The notes under the pieces are model-generated. The model did no database searches. It was given only the letters and a program-made list of their open reading frames with translations, and had not been told where the DNA came from. Below, piece by piece: positions 21,703 to 36,400 of a stretch of 64,000 nt of DNA. Made by a program: the position numbers and the translations under genes. The stretch is from contig NC_092579.1 in assembly GCF_037975245.1 (NCBI RefSeq), forward strand, positions 13,252,678 to 13,316,677, given 5' to 3'. This stretch comes from Apostichopus japonicus (Eukaryota > Echinodermata > Holothuroidea > Aspidochirotida > Stichopodidae). Positions within the stretch are counted from its first letter, which is position 1. The number at the start of each line of letters is the position of its first letter.

Positions 21703-24428
21703 TTAACCCTCTAACCTCCAGATAGGAAATGGCTGGTGGTATTTAGAGTTTGGGGGGGGGGGGGCGGGGAGGGGGATGTGTCTTATGTCACATCATCTCA
21801 CATTCTACCTCCAGTATGGGCAGTCCTGAATACTCATCTGTGATGACAACAGGGTCGTTAGCCTAAGAAAGACATTGATTATCTTGGACATTCAACAGAG
21901 CACAAGTTATCAAATTATTAATCGTGTGCTGATCTGAAAATGCACAATTTATATCATGACACAAAAGTAATTTTTTCAGGTTTGCAATGGTACTGCTCTA
22001 TCCAATTGAGAATCGTCAGTGAAAGTTGTCCCTTGGGTCAAACCGAACAACTCCAGGTGTAGGGACGACTCTATTGTTACAACAAAAGTGCTTCATATTT
22101 TCAAATTACCAAACTGTACAATACACATTGAAACATTTTTGACAGTTTTGAAGTACGTTATTTGCAGGGTATTTTTCATCTCCTTATGAAAATCCTTGCT
22201 CTAGGGTTTCCATGGTAATGTGAACAGGGCAAAGGCAGTCTTGACAGAAGCTTCCATTCCACCAAGAATTTTTTTTTTTTTTTTGCACTTTATACTTTTT
22301 TTATGTGAGACAATTGAATATCGTATCGTAAACCATTACCCCCCCCCCCCCCCTCCCTCAACCACCTGTGTAGTAACAGGTGGTATGGTCTCTCCATTAT
22401 TAAGTTAGGTTATTACAATGCCAGTATAAACAGATGGTCATGCCTGCATCTTTATTTTGGTCATAATTTGTTAAACTATTTTGTTAATACACAATTATAA
22501 AAAAATGCACCAAATTGTATTCTTTTGTATCATTCCTTGTAAAATAATAAATTTGGAAAGCAACTTATTTTGCTGTGATTTCTGTTTGGTAATTACAATC
22601 TTTATTGATTTTTTTTATTTATTGATTTTTTACCCTATCTGCAACAGAATGACAGTGAAAAGGTGCATTAGCTGGACTAATCAAGATTTGTATCAAGTTA
22701 AAGAGTTTTTTTGCACGAATGAAACAAAAATAGACTTGAATTTTTTTCAAGTGAATTAATACTGATATGAGAACAAGTATTAACACTTCAAACTGATGCA
22801 GTAATTACTCGCCAATGTTCATTTCATGAAGAAAATGAGAAAGAAACGTAGTAAAATCACATTATAGCAATACGCGGCGATAGGCATGGTAAAAATTGGG
22901 AGGGTATGCCTACTATTTGGTTCGGGTTTGGATCCCGGGGGTGGGGTTGTACACCCCCTTTCCTTTTGGGTTTCTTACCGACCTTGCAAAATTGTGAGGG
23001 GGACCGCGGAAATCGACTGACTACAACGCGGATCGCAAAGTCGGTAGTTACTATTACGGTTTGATTCGTTCAACACGGCAGCATACAAACACGTATTCAA
23101 CGCCGAAGCCAAAGTGAATTAAACAGGTTACACATCTGGAGTCTATGCAAACTGAGTTCTTCAATACCGCCGTCATTACCTTTCGGGGAACATTTCAAAC
23201 TCTAGTTTTGAATTTTTCAACCCCACGCTAAAAATTGTAAACAAAGGTGCATGCAAACCTAATTTGTATAATTATTAGACATTAGAAGGCATAATTTCAC
23301 GTCTAAATATTTATTTCTTGTCTTTGATCTATTTTAACCAAACTTACGGTTTACTGGTCAAAATAGGATTACAATTCATTTCACTATATTAAACCTTCCT
23401 TGATATTTTTTCACCAAATAAATGTTAATCGACTGTTACCTCGAATGGTTGTTCCATGCGGTTCTCAACGTTGTGTCATCTCACAATCCACGTACTGAAA
23501 ACTTAATATGAATATTTTCTTACTTTTTTACCACTATTTCAAATGAACCCTGACTAATATGGTCAAGCAAATAAACTACCCCGGTATTGGATTTTAACAC
23601 CAAATAACATTGAATGATATATCCAATTCACGCAGTTTGCATTCGCTATGCACCGTTTTCGATATGACAGCATTTGAAGCTGATCTAGCTTGAAGCAAAC
23701 AGGTGTAATATCATAGAACCACACTAAAAAGATTATTTTATGTTTTTTCTTCAAAATTTATTTAACCATTTTTCTACATCAGAATTAGACCGCATTTCGG
23801 TGTGAGAATTCTACCTCTCTTTACATGGATACCTGTTTTATTACTGTCTACGTTTTTACCTCATATTCGACGTGAATTGTGTCTTTTAGAAAATGTTTTG
23901 TATCCTAAGAGCATTATTCTGAAGGGACACGATTGAATACTTCACTCGAGAAATCTTCGGTATGTACAGGGAGTGGCTGGTGTATGACCCGATTACAGAA
24001 TGAACATTGTGTTGTAAAAACAATACATGCAGACAGTTAATCTTTCACTGAAGTACCAGAGTAGTCAATTTGAGGAAACTGTGATAGTCACTGCCAAAGG
24101 CGTTAGGAACTTAAGGTTCTCTTTCTGGAGAAAAACAGGTCCAGGGAGATTAATACCCGTTCAAGTCGACCCAGTGCCAACACCATTGGGCTGCCTTCCA
24201 ACTTTTTGATCGGTCGAACTTGTGATATAATGACTCAACAACACACATGAAAACTTTACTTATCACAACAGCCGGAACGGTGGCAGTATTTCAGAATGGT
24301 CACTTGGCTAAGTACCCAATCACCTCAGCAGTGACGTTTCAGGTACATTTGGGTGTTCATGTTTGAAGGCAACCAGCCGGCCTACGGCTTATTTTATTTC
24401 ATCTTGTCTTACTATTTCCCGTTTCTAA
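21703..24428. other. Intergenic region upstream of NDE1, with its promoter and 5' UTR
   Basis: No exon was recognised before the NDE1 start. There are G or C tracts near 21752 and 22339-22353, a G/C-rich patch at 22920-23020, and CpG-containing DNA close to the start codon. No TATA box was identified at a defensible position. Confidence 0.4.
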
Positions 24429-27400
24429 ATGGACGACGAAGTGCCAAAGTTTTCTTCTCCAGAAGATGAGATCAAATTTTGGAGAAACAAAGCACAACAA
24501 CTGAAACAAACGTGAGAACAGTTGTACTTACAAGTTTCTATTCTTCATTCCTTATTCAAATAGTGTAAACGTTACTGTAGGTTACTGTAGTGTAGCCGGT
24601 TGTAGTTGTTGTGTACTGGTTAGGCCTATATCAACATACTGTGGTGTGTGCGGACGTAAGGTACAGTATTTAGGCCTAGCCTAGTGCCAGACCTATACCA
24701 ATTTAAGTTACAGGAACTTATGCCATAGCCCTATACGTCGATGCTTAGTTCTGTTATAACGTGTAGTTATGTCCGCTATTAGTAACTAGTCTAGGCAAGC
24801 CATGGCTCTTGTAGGCTAATTTATTTGTAATGTTTCGAGCAACCATGTTACTGTTACTTCAGAAAGTTCTTCATACTAATTAATACTAGAGTAGAATGTA
24901 AGACTAAGGCTATACTGTCTTACTCTAGTCTTTGCCCCCATGGCCTGTGTTAGGCATTTGTAAGAGGTGACCCCAAACTTGGTGAACAACTTTCGGCACT
25001 AGTAATAACATAAGAATCTGTACCAAATAATCTAGCTCAGTTTGGCACATAACAGTAATAGTAGGCCTACAAGTTACAACATAATACACGTTTTTTCTCA
25101 GAACAGGCTTGGCTAGCCTATCTTTACAAAATAAATTCTGTGTAAAGTATATGTCTTTGACCGAGCAACATTGCCTGCTTTCTTAAATGAAAGCAGTCAA
25201 TGTTCATTGACCAGACTTAGCAAAGTAATAACTGCTAAGTCAGCTTTACTTATCCACCAAATAAATGGCTAGATACTCTTTACTATTACATTAATATGTT
25301 CCCTTTGGCTATAGAACTTGCGGAGCATTCTTGACTTTTCTTTTACAAATTACTGTGTGGCAAATGTTGGAAGCACCTGTTTTAATTAACATACGGTAAT
25401 TAAAACGCAGTGGATATATAGCCGTCAGACGGTTCCCGATTCCAGTTTACTATTTAGCCGTCACTTCCGCCTGAGATGCGTCGTTATCAATCTTGCGGAC
25501 TTGTGATTTTCCTGCGGTGCCAGCGGACGATCCGGGCCCCCGAGTTATTTTGTCGTCCTGCAAATTTTCTGGCGGTTTTCATTGCATTGGCAAACGGCAG
25601 GATTTTTGAAATATTTCATCTGTGATGTTTGATGAAGCATGTTTGTTTTCCGATATGTGCGGTTTATTTTGTTATTTTCATTGCCCGTTTAATAGTTGAG
25701 ATGGACACTATAATCCACACATTTTCTCGCATCAGTCTGCTTTATTTGTCTTTATTAGTCGTCTCAAATATTTCAGAAAACAAGTCAAAACTATCACCTA
25801 CAGCTAGAGGCATGCTTAAAAATGGATCACAGTCGCATCACAACTTCACTCATTCAAAGACAACATTCAAAATGGCGGCTAATTGCAAGATTGATAACTG
25901 CGCATGTCACACGGAAGTGACGGCTAAATAGTAAACTGGAATCAGGAACCGTCTCACGGCTATATATCCACTGCCGAATTAAAATCACTGATTTTCTGGG
26001 ATCATGGAAATCGAAGGAATTAATTTATAGAATCACTTTAAGAGCAATTAAGCATTCTGTAAATTTATGCAAGAAATAACGTGTTTCTATAGACTTCTAA
26101 GATTCTTGCACAGAAATATACTACTACTAATTTACATTTCTAAGTTTGAATTGATTGATCATTTAAAGCTCATTAAACTTTGTCATTTCTGAGTTGAATC
26201 TTGTTGAACCATGCGTAGACATTTATCCAGTAAACAAGTAGGTTCGAGAATTATTTTAGTTTGATATATGATATCACTGTCATGCACTTTATAACTTAAT
26301 CTTTTGTCTGAATATCTGTTGACAGGTTGGATGAGACAAAGGAGGAGCTGGAAGAATTTCAAATAAGCAGTCAAGAATTAGAACAAGAATTAGAAACACA
26401 ATTGGAGCAAGCAGAGAAAAAAGCCAAAGACTTCCATGCAGCTAACCAGAGGTTACAATTAGAATGTGAGACGTTAAAGGTTAGTCCTTTGATCCGACTC
26501 TGAATCATTTGCCTTGATGATTTAACGAAGCTATGAGATACTATTACACAAAAACATCAGGAGGGGGTTGTGGGAAGGGAACCTTGCTTCAACCCTCCAC
26601 TATATGACTCTGATAATAGTGCCAGTGTACAAGCGATATTGGATAATATGTTTATATGCTCCTGAAAAGGTAAATATGCTCATTTAATGCCAATTTATTC
26701 AACCTATTGAAAAAGCATCTCAGTTTTGTTTGGATAAACATTCAGGATATTAATTCATCATACTCAGAACGTTACTCGTGTGATTTTTAAGCTCTCTTTC
26801 CAATTGCACCAGTTACCTCCTCCCCTAAGAAAGGAAAGTATCATGGGTACCATATCATACTGTCATTAAACTACTGTACCATAATTTCTTTCATGGATCT
26901 GGTTTATAAAGTTCAAAATGATAAGTCAGGTGTATTCTACGTGGCAATTTTAGGATATGGTACCAAATCAGAAAATTTGTGTGAAGGATACAAGCATCTC
27001 AGTTCCTTCTGTAAGTTTTACACTGCACCAAAGTCAATATTAGAAATTTAACAAACAGATGTCAAAGAAGAAAATTCTTTGCACAGAGGATCTTTATATT
27101 CTAATTGTGTAGTTTCAATAGAATATTTTGGCTTAGTGTGGCAGAAAGGGTCAAGACTTACTTTTCCCCTGTGTAATGGTACTGTTGTATCCACAAATGT
27201 TCTTTTTAAGAGTCCTTGTTTAGGAGGGTCATTCAAGGTATTGAAACTTTCACAAAAGAACGGCACAATTCGAAATGAGTAAAGTTCTGCAAAATCAAGC
27301 GACCAGATAGAACACGGTCTGCAAGACTGTTTGGTGAAATGAGTAGTGCAAAGGTCTTACCGTATCAGTAGTCATTACTGTTACAGTAGAGCTCTACGTA

Positions 27401-30400
27401 TATTGTGTAATATTTTACATTACATTCAATTATAGCCTGATGGAAGAAATCTTCTGCAATGAAAATCTTTGCCATACAACCGTATCCTTAACTCAAAGTC
27501 AGCACTTAAAGACAGATAATGCTATATATACACCTGCAAGTATACAGTAGCTCTTTGTTTGTGTGTACATGTGTATGTGTGTGCTGTATCTTTGTGGACT
27601 GGGTTGAATCCATGCTTACTGTGCATTGCAACTGTAATCAACACAGTACTATATACTGCTATACAGTATTGAATCATATAATAAATCCAATTACTTTAGT
27701 TTCAATTGTAGTTCCTCCTTTGATCTGTATACACAGACTTTTATTTAAAAACAATTTTGACTTTTGCCAGAACTTCGGTATCGGTCAAGAAACGAAATTG
27801 AAAGGGGGATTACAGTCTGTTCCAGCTGAATAGATGCATATTTTGATGCTGACCTGGTACTTAATCTTTTAATTTCCCTTTCCTTTCCTTCCCTTTTCTT
27901 TTCTTGTTTCAGGAAAGCCTTGAACAGTCACAGAACCAGTATCTCAGACAGATTAATGAATTAGAAGATGAACTTGCCCAAATTAAAGCTATCAAAGAAG
28001 AATTAGACAAATATATTAGAGAACTGGAACAGACTAACGATGACCTAGAGAGAGCAAAAAGGTTAGTCCAGATTGATGAGACCCTGTTGGTTCTCCCTTT
28101 AACGATACCTGGTTTAACATCAGTGGGGTTAAGAAATGGATTGATCTCCTTTCCAAAATCAGAGGAATCCTTCCTGCAACCACCACCCCCCCCCCCACCC
28201 TCTCTCCATTTTGATGTGATACCAGATTTCAATTGAGAAAATAAGATGACAATTTGATGATCATGCATTAAGGTCGTTTGTAGGGCCTGAGGTTAGGATC
28301 CTTTTTGGGCACCTTTTGTACCCTCCTCTCTCCCCTCCCCCCCCCCCCCCCCCCCCCCCGTCCTCACCCATTTTATGTATTTTGAGAATTTAATGCTTGG
28401 TGACAATAATGCAATAGGAGCAAAGCTGAAGTATATATGATTTAACAGTTTGCTGTATGAGAAGAAAGCAGCATTTCTTTCAGGGGTGGGCAAATTTATC
28501 AGTGACCAATTTATTATGTCCTGTGCCCAAGTTCTTGTGCCCAACCTCCTATCCCATATCCCTCCCACCTCCTTCCCACCTTAAACTGATCACAAATGAT
28601 GTACACAGTACCTGATCGTCATTCTTAATTGCCTTTTTTATCATTGAGTTCATTGTCTTTGACTGCCTTTGATACTGTACTGTATGTAGCTGTTATTGGC
28701 ACCCTACTGTTCCCTAAACTGCTCTCTAAACGGTGTGCAAGTAATTTAGGATCACACAAGGATAAATGCCATGTAACTGCCACACTGTAGAGTGTCATTG
28801 GGCAAAAGGAAACCTTTTGTCATTTATTTTCTGCTAAGACCACTTTTCCAATAAATCAATACTAAATCAATAAATTCCTATTTAAACTCTAAATGTATTC
28901 AAGTGACCGGGACTGAGTATTTTTTACGCCCTTCTAGATAAACCAAACACCCTGGAAGTTAAATCCCCTCTGAGGCATTCTTAATGGCCTTTTTCCCCCC
29001 TTTTGTTTTGTTTGTACATTGAGGTGTGTGTGTGTCTTTTAATGATCCCATGAGCACATCTATTATAATCAATGCATTGTAGAAGAACAGTAACCACTAA
29101 AGAGTGACCTTCACATGTCTCAGACCATCACTGATAATGTTCATGCCCTGTCACATTATTGAACGAACATTAAAGAGAGTACGTACTGTTTAATATATGC
29201 CAGTGTTCATTTCTTTCAGGGGTGCGCAAGAAATTTATCAGTGACCAATTTACTGTATTATGTCCCTTCTAGATAAACCAAACACCCAAGATAAATCGCC
29301 TCTGAGGCATTCTTAATGGCCTTTTTTTCCCCTTTTGTTTTGTTTAAGTACATTGAGGTGTGTGTGTGTCTTTTAATGATCCCATGAGCAGATCTATTAT
29401 AATCAATGCATTGTAGAAGAACAGTTAACACTAAAGAGTAACCTTCACATGTCTCAGACCATCACTGATAATTTTCATGCCCTGTCACATTATTGAACGA
29501 ACAGTAAAGAGAGTACGTACTGTTTAATATATGCTTTGTTACAGCTCTATGCAGGATTATTTTTGACTCCTTTACATAATTGGTTGTGTTTGCAGTGTAT
29601 CACATCTCCTTGCGATCACATTGAAAACATTTTTGTTGTTGTGTCGTGTTGTTTCTGTGCATCGTTGCCAAAACTGATGTACAGACTGTTACAGTACGAT
29701 TTGTAACATTGTAACAATCTATATACACATAACTGTACCAATGTTAAGTGTTTACCTACATGACTGGTTTGGAAGCAGGTAAAACCTACAATAGATCTAG
29801 CCTACAGTAGTTGCCATCTGAAAATACACTAATTGAAATTGTTATCAATTCATCATGATGACTGCCAGCTAAGTGCACCATTTCGGACAAGGAGTCACAA
29901 AGTACATTTGTAGTGTTTTTGTACAGTTTGTATTTAACAATTTTCCACTAATTTACTGCAGCGAATAAAACAAGTGAATGTGTAGCATATTTGCTTTCAT
30001 TGTGTGTGTACAAACTACACATTGTTTAGTAATGATATACCTGTATAACAAACTAAATGATTTAAGAAATGTTACGTCCTACCGATGTACTGAAGGTACG
30101 GTAGTAATTTCTATTGCAGTCAGTTGTATAACACATATAAGCCATGTGGCTCAAATTGTCAGTACTAACTATATTACTGTGCATGGGAGTTGAACACGAT
30201 CTGTCAGTATTGTTGGCCCTTTACTATAAATTTGTATAGTGATGTGTTGATATGGTTCTGTAGAATATGTTATCAGTTAATGCCATATGTATTAACTACA
30301 TTGTTAACACAGTATGCAGTAACTGATGAGCATTATGTATGTTAAGTTTGAGGACATTTTGTGTTATAGAAGTTTGAAACCTATTCATGACAGATATCAC

Positions 30401-33400
30401 ACACTTGGAATTTGGACTTAGGAATACCCATCAGATATTGTATGTCTCGGATGTATTATACGTGGCAATTGCTTTCAAATACAGTGCTTGCTTTATGGAA
30501 AGTATGAGTGTTATATATACTGTAGTATGTATACATATATACTGTACATAGTAATACAGTCGGTATTGATAAATGAGATATCAAGGACTATGCATCATGT
30601 GCAGTGTACACTTTAAGGGTCATTCAGACAAGTGTGTTACTGTAGTACCTACCCTTTGACCTCTTTGGTTCTGATATATATCTATGTCGGTATTATTTAG
30701 TAATAAAGTTATAATCGACCTCACTAAAACTAATCAATTAAGCTGCTGACCTATTGGCCTTGCGTTGTTGTGTTTCAACCATTTTGTTTTCATTAATACT
30801 AAAAATTACAAAATTCTGTCACTGATAATAATTCAGTTTGATAATTTCTCAGACCTTTGAAGCGTCCTAAAAATAAAAAAAAAGACCAAATACTAACAAA
30901 ATGTATAAAGAAACTATACATGTTCATTACTTACATTAATTGTAGACAGTAGACATAGACATGTATACAGTAGACTCATTCATACTTTCATTGTTTAGAA
31001 TGACTTAGACAAACTATCGGACCTAACCTAATAGTAGGTGGCTCTTGGAGCTTGTCGACAGAAATGGATTAAGTTATAATCTATTTATGACCAGCTCTGT
31101 AATCCAAGCTAGATTTCGTTTATTCTGAGCATCGATTCTGAGGGTAGGGGTCCGGTAGATCGTGGCCCAGTCCTCATGGAGCTCTTGTAGATCATGGGTC
31201 TACTGTATAATTTTGCAGGTCCCTTGTTTAGAACCCGAATGATCACAGTTATATCCAACATTGGGTCAATTAATACTCATCACAAGGAGTAGCACTTTTT
31301 CTATGATACCAAGAGATGTACACACCTGTTTGTTCATTTATCTTCTTGTTTTTTTTTTTACAGAACTACAGTAGTCTCACTGGAGGACTTTGAACACAGG
31401 CTGAACTTGGTAAGTTCAACTTCACAGTTATCTCTGTACACCATGCAGTATATTCATTGACAACACGGCGTACTTTCCCATTTCTCGCTCAATTTAACTG
31501 GAAAGCAATCATTTTTAAAAGAATGAAAGTCAAAAGTGAGAGAGAAAAAAATCATAACAGTTGTATTTTAAGGACTTTGTTTCCATGCAGAATGAAGTGA
31601 AAGGATGCACTAGTTTATATTACTGATCATTTCCGTTTCAAAACACTTTGATACCGTGCCAGGCATGAGTTTAAAAAATAGTTACCTGGGTTTGGAAAAA
31701 TATTTTCCTTTCAAAGCGCTTTAACACACTGGGAAAAAGTCAGGCTGTATAGTCATGAAATACAGTACTGTGTATACTGTAAGTACTATTAAAAAACTTC
31801 CTTTTAAAAAAAAAATGAATAATTTGTGTTTCATTGAGTGACCTATCCTTGTTTATACAGTATGCTCTGTTTGCTTCAAGGAAATGAATGCTTGTGAGCC
31901 CTGGACAGATGGAGTTTATTTGTTTTATAGTCACTTCAAGGAAGATCATCTTGTATCATGAGTCTTTTAGTCTCTAAAGCATCTGGTTTATGTTTGTAAT
32001 ATTTAGCTCAAGGTTGTATTTTAGTCTTTGAATAAAATTTTGGGGACTCATTCTTTGCCTCCCCTTTTCTCCCAACCCCGTTCCCCTGTGTTTGAAAAGA
32101 AGGAAAAAAACTAGATAAATAAATGTCAGGCCTCCTTTTTAATTTAATTTTTTTTATTTTTTGAATAGTTTTGCAGGCAAGGTAGTAATAAAAACTTTAA
32201 TAGGCATACTCCTGGTTTTTGGGAATGCATGTGACATAAACTTAAGCAGGGCATTTTAGAAGTTAATGGTTGCTTACATATCGTATAAAAAAAAATCCCC
32301 ATGTCACTAAAGGTTTCTGGATTCTTTTGTCTTCTTTACCAGGCGATAGAGCGAAATGCCTTCTTAGAAAATGAACTCGATGAGAAAGAGAGTTTAGCAG
32401 TCACCGTACAAAGACTGAAAGACGAAGCCAGGGGTGAGTAGATTGGACAGCAGTGCTTGTTTACATCCCTATCTTTCTGGATTAATTTTGATGATCGAAT
32501 TATCAAGTTGTAGGATAATTTGAATGATTGTCAATTGTTGCCTAGGGTGATGATGAAATGTGCAAGTGGTCCTTATATAATAATACAGTAAATGCACACA
32601 CTGTCAGCTTGGAGTGACATGCAGTTAATAAAGTGTTATAGTGCTGAACTCTTATACTATGCTAGCTCAGTCAATCAATGTTAAAACAGAAAAATCCATG
32701 TCTGAAAAGTTTGGAATGCCAAAAGGGCCAAAAAATTACTACCAAGATGTGAAAATATACAATGCTGTACAATGCTTGAAATATAGGAGATTGTGGTAAA
32801 ATATACTTACAAAACAATGACATACTGTAATTAATCCTACAGTATAGTTTTAAGCATGTTGATTGCATCAGATGGTGTATCACTGTATGCATTTACATCA
32901 AGTCCTGTATATACAGAACATGCAAACGGCTAACGATCTGAAATTGCATATTCTTATAGTTACTTACTGTAACAATAATTATGTTTATATATACATTAAC
33001 AACATCAACTGCATCAAACGTTCAAGATTGATGCCAGGGGCGCAACCATGTGTACTTTTGGTGGGGGGGGGGAGCTTAAGTTCCACTGGCAGACAGAATA
33101 TTAAAAAAAAAAGATAGTGTATAATACATAAATGTATAACGATATAATAGCCCTTCGTTCCCGTCCCAGTTCACAAGTTGTGGTTGTGCCCAGGATTGAT
33201 TCAATTCAGATTTTGTTTGGATTCATATTGAGTTGATGGTTCTAGTTACTCCTTCCATATGACCTTTGCAACTCTATCAAGCTCTGTCACACAGAAATCA
33301 GTGGTCTAAAGGTGTCCTAAAAAAACGATCTTAGTATTTGATATTAGTGTCACAGGAATTTAATTGTTTTATTGCTTTCCCATTCATGTTTTGTGTATTT

Positions 33401-36400
33401 TTATGCATTTTTATATTTACTACTCGTAGACATGAGGCAAGAGCTAGCCGTGAAGGACACTGATGTTCTTCTTCCAGACAAAGATGTAGATGGAGTAATT
33501 GATAACAAGGTGCTCGAGGAGAAGAAACTGGTCTTAACACCGAACAGAGGTAAGCGATTTACAATAAGCATTGCACTGACAGGGATTTGCTCACACTGGG
33601 CGGCACCGGGCGGCTGCGCCCAGCAGTTCTGAATGCGGCCCAGCACAAACAGTATTTTAAACATTTCTGCCCGGCACTTTTTTGATGATAATTTAACAAA
33701 TCTTACCATAACCAAAATCTGGGAGAATACATGGCACAGAATAGGAAAAATAGCACCACCTAAGCATACTTCATGTGCAAAATTCCCCAGGGTGTTGATC
33801 ACACTACCGCGCAATCTGCCCGGCACTCAAATATTCCTGAGCACATCCCTACACTGATATGTTACCCAAACTACTGACAGCGTTAGATATCCTCTTGGTT
33901 TTACAAAGTGAAAGCAGAGCTGTTTGTTAGTTGTAAAATCTCTTACCTTCTACACAACTTGAAGTAGACACTGCCGTTACTGCTCTGGACGAGTCAAGGC
34001 TTACTTTTGCATGCTCAGCAAGATATTAAGGCTGGTGTTGTGGAACAATGTAATATTAAACTTTAAACATGAAATTTTCATGAAATAAAATTTGTTTAGA
34101 ATTCAAACATTTAAACATGAAAAATGAGGAGAAAGTCAACAAGGATAGGCTTGGTACTAAATCAGTGTATACCAAACATATTTAGGCTGGAGTCATATCT
34201 AGATGTGATGTTCACCCAAATTTGGTGTTTATTTAGGGGTTAAATATGTGTGGAAGCACATTAACTAGGTAATTTGAACCCCTAGTGGTTATCTGAGCAG
34301 ACCTCAAATATTTTATCATTTATTTTGATGCTTTCTTCTGCCCATTTTTTTGCAGTACTAACACAAACCTTCACCTTTCGGTGGAACAAACCTTAGCGAT
34401 AACGATAAGTCCTAAGATATGTGGAGAAAGATGATGTTTGTTAATTAAATTTGTAGGCTAAATTGGTTGTAACTCTTGTTTAAGAGTTGAAAATGCAAAT
34501 TGAACATCCAGTATGCTCAGGTTTGTTGCATCCAAGATTTATTTTGTAGCAAGAATTTTGAATATATTTTTTTCAAAATGTTTTACAAATTTGTAAGACA
34601 ATAAGAACTTGATAATACTAACAACTTTTCCTCATAGCATGTTTTATCTTTAACAGTTCTCTGTTACCATTTTGATTGTGAGTCATAGATCTGTAACTCT
34701 AAAAAAAAATGCTCAATAATCAGAAATTTTGTTTGCTATCAAAACAGAAAGTCTGTAAGTTATTGATTTATGTGTCTGTTTGCATTTTCGTTACTTGAGA
34801 GTCATTGACACCAAGTACCGTGCAAAGTCCTATTCGCAATTTCATACTCGGAGACTGTTTATCCGTTAAAGCGGCATATTTAGTTAAAAACATTTAAAAA
34901 AAAGCAAATAGAATTTAATGATTTTTTCTTCTATTTTGGTCTTAGTGTAGTGCTTTAGTGACATGATTATATCTGCAATATGAACTTCATGAAGTGAGAA
35001 ACATCTGTTTATCATTTTGGTGTAAACAGTTTTTGTAGTTTTGTATGTTATTAATTAAAAGACAATTGTATTGTCATTAGGTGTCAAAAATGAAGTGTCA
35101 CCTATAGTCTCGTAGAAACAATGCAACCAATTTAGCAAATGACTTATCGTTGGAAATGTTATAGACATAAACTTCTTTCCTAAGTAAATCTTTGCTTTGG
35201 AACTATGGTCCTGATTTGTTAGTTTGACTGTGAAATTGTACCATCACATCAAAACAAACTGGTTTTGGTTCATGAAGTCATCTCTCCATAAAGCTCATAT
35301 CAAACCTCTTTAAACAGCATTGTAACCTTCGTTCAGTGTAGTCCTTGGTTTAGTGTGATAGCTACAGTATATCTCATTTCTAGCCCCTCCTTGATTAAAT
35401 ACCCCCACTGTGCCAGTGTCATTGTCAAGCTTAAAACCAATCAAAGATAATGTCAGCCATATAGTTATAAAGAACAAGAGGAAATAACTGATGAACAGAT
35501 TATTATTTCTTAACCAAAGACAATGGAAAATCCATATCTGAATTGTTTACCAGCTGACAAGCTCTGTACACAAAAGAGCATTTGATGCATGGTGCCTGCA
35601 CACGTGTTTTCCAACTTTGACACAATTCAGAGAGGTATTCTGCTGTTAAAATCTCAAGCGGGGCATTTTGACTGTGATTTAGTCAAATGGTGTCGTAGAG
35701 CGCCCCTTTCATAGTGCTCAAGAGATTGAAAAATCATTGTTCATATTTGTAAAAATTTGTCCATTTTGCTGCCACTCTTTGGTAAATGTGAAAATGATTT
35801 TAGGGAAGTAGAAGGTTAAAATATTCTGCCAAAGAGTAGTGGTAAAACTTCTTTTTTTTTTTTGGTTGGCTGTATGTGGTAATAAAAATAGAGATTTGGT
35901 TGACTAAAACACTCAGTCTTTCACTAAACAATGTATCCTAAAGTAACCATTTTTGCCTCCAAACTGAAATTCAAAATGCAAATGTCAACTACAATATCTG
36001 CATTTTGATAAATTTATTTGCAAATAAGATTAGATCAATGAGCATCGATTGTATAGTCAGACCCAACTTGAAGCTGAAACCTATCTCAGATGACATATCA
36101 TAATATTGATGTTCTGATAGTCAATATTTTGGATTTACCCTGCTACAGCCAGAAAATATTTTTTATTTTAGGTTCCATCCATGTTCACTGAAACAATTGA
36201 ATGGATGTGTACAATTACTTTAGCGTCTTTTTTTTCCCCGTTTTCGAAATCTGCTTTATGCTACCGAATGAAAATAGAAAATAACGTAATACTAATAACT
36301 ATACAGTAATATTATAACTCACAGTCACCAATGAATCATGAAAAGGCACAGCCAAAGGCTTGAATGGACATGCAAATACAAATCACTACAAACACACGAA

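Noticed and set aside
27904-28236. 110-aa frame treated as a separate gene
   Set aside because: Its first half is NDE1 exon 3 (27913-28061); the rest is intron read-through past the GT donor.
33372-33632. 86-aa frame treated as a separate gene
   Set aside because: It is NDE1 exon 6 plus read-through into the intron and the MITE.
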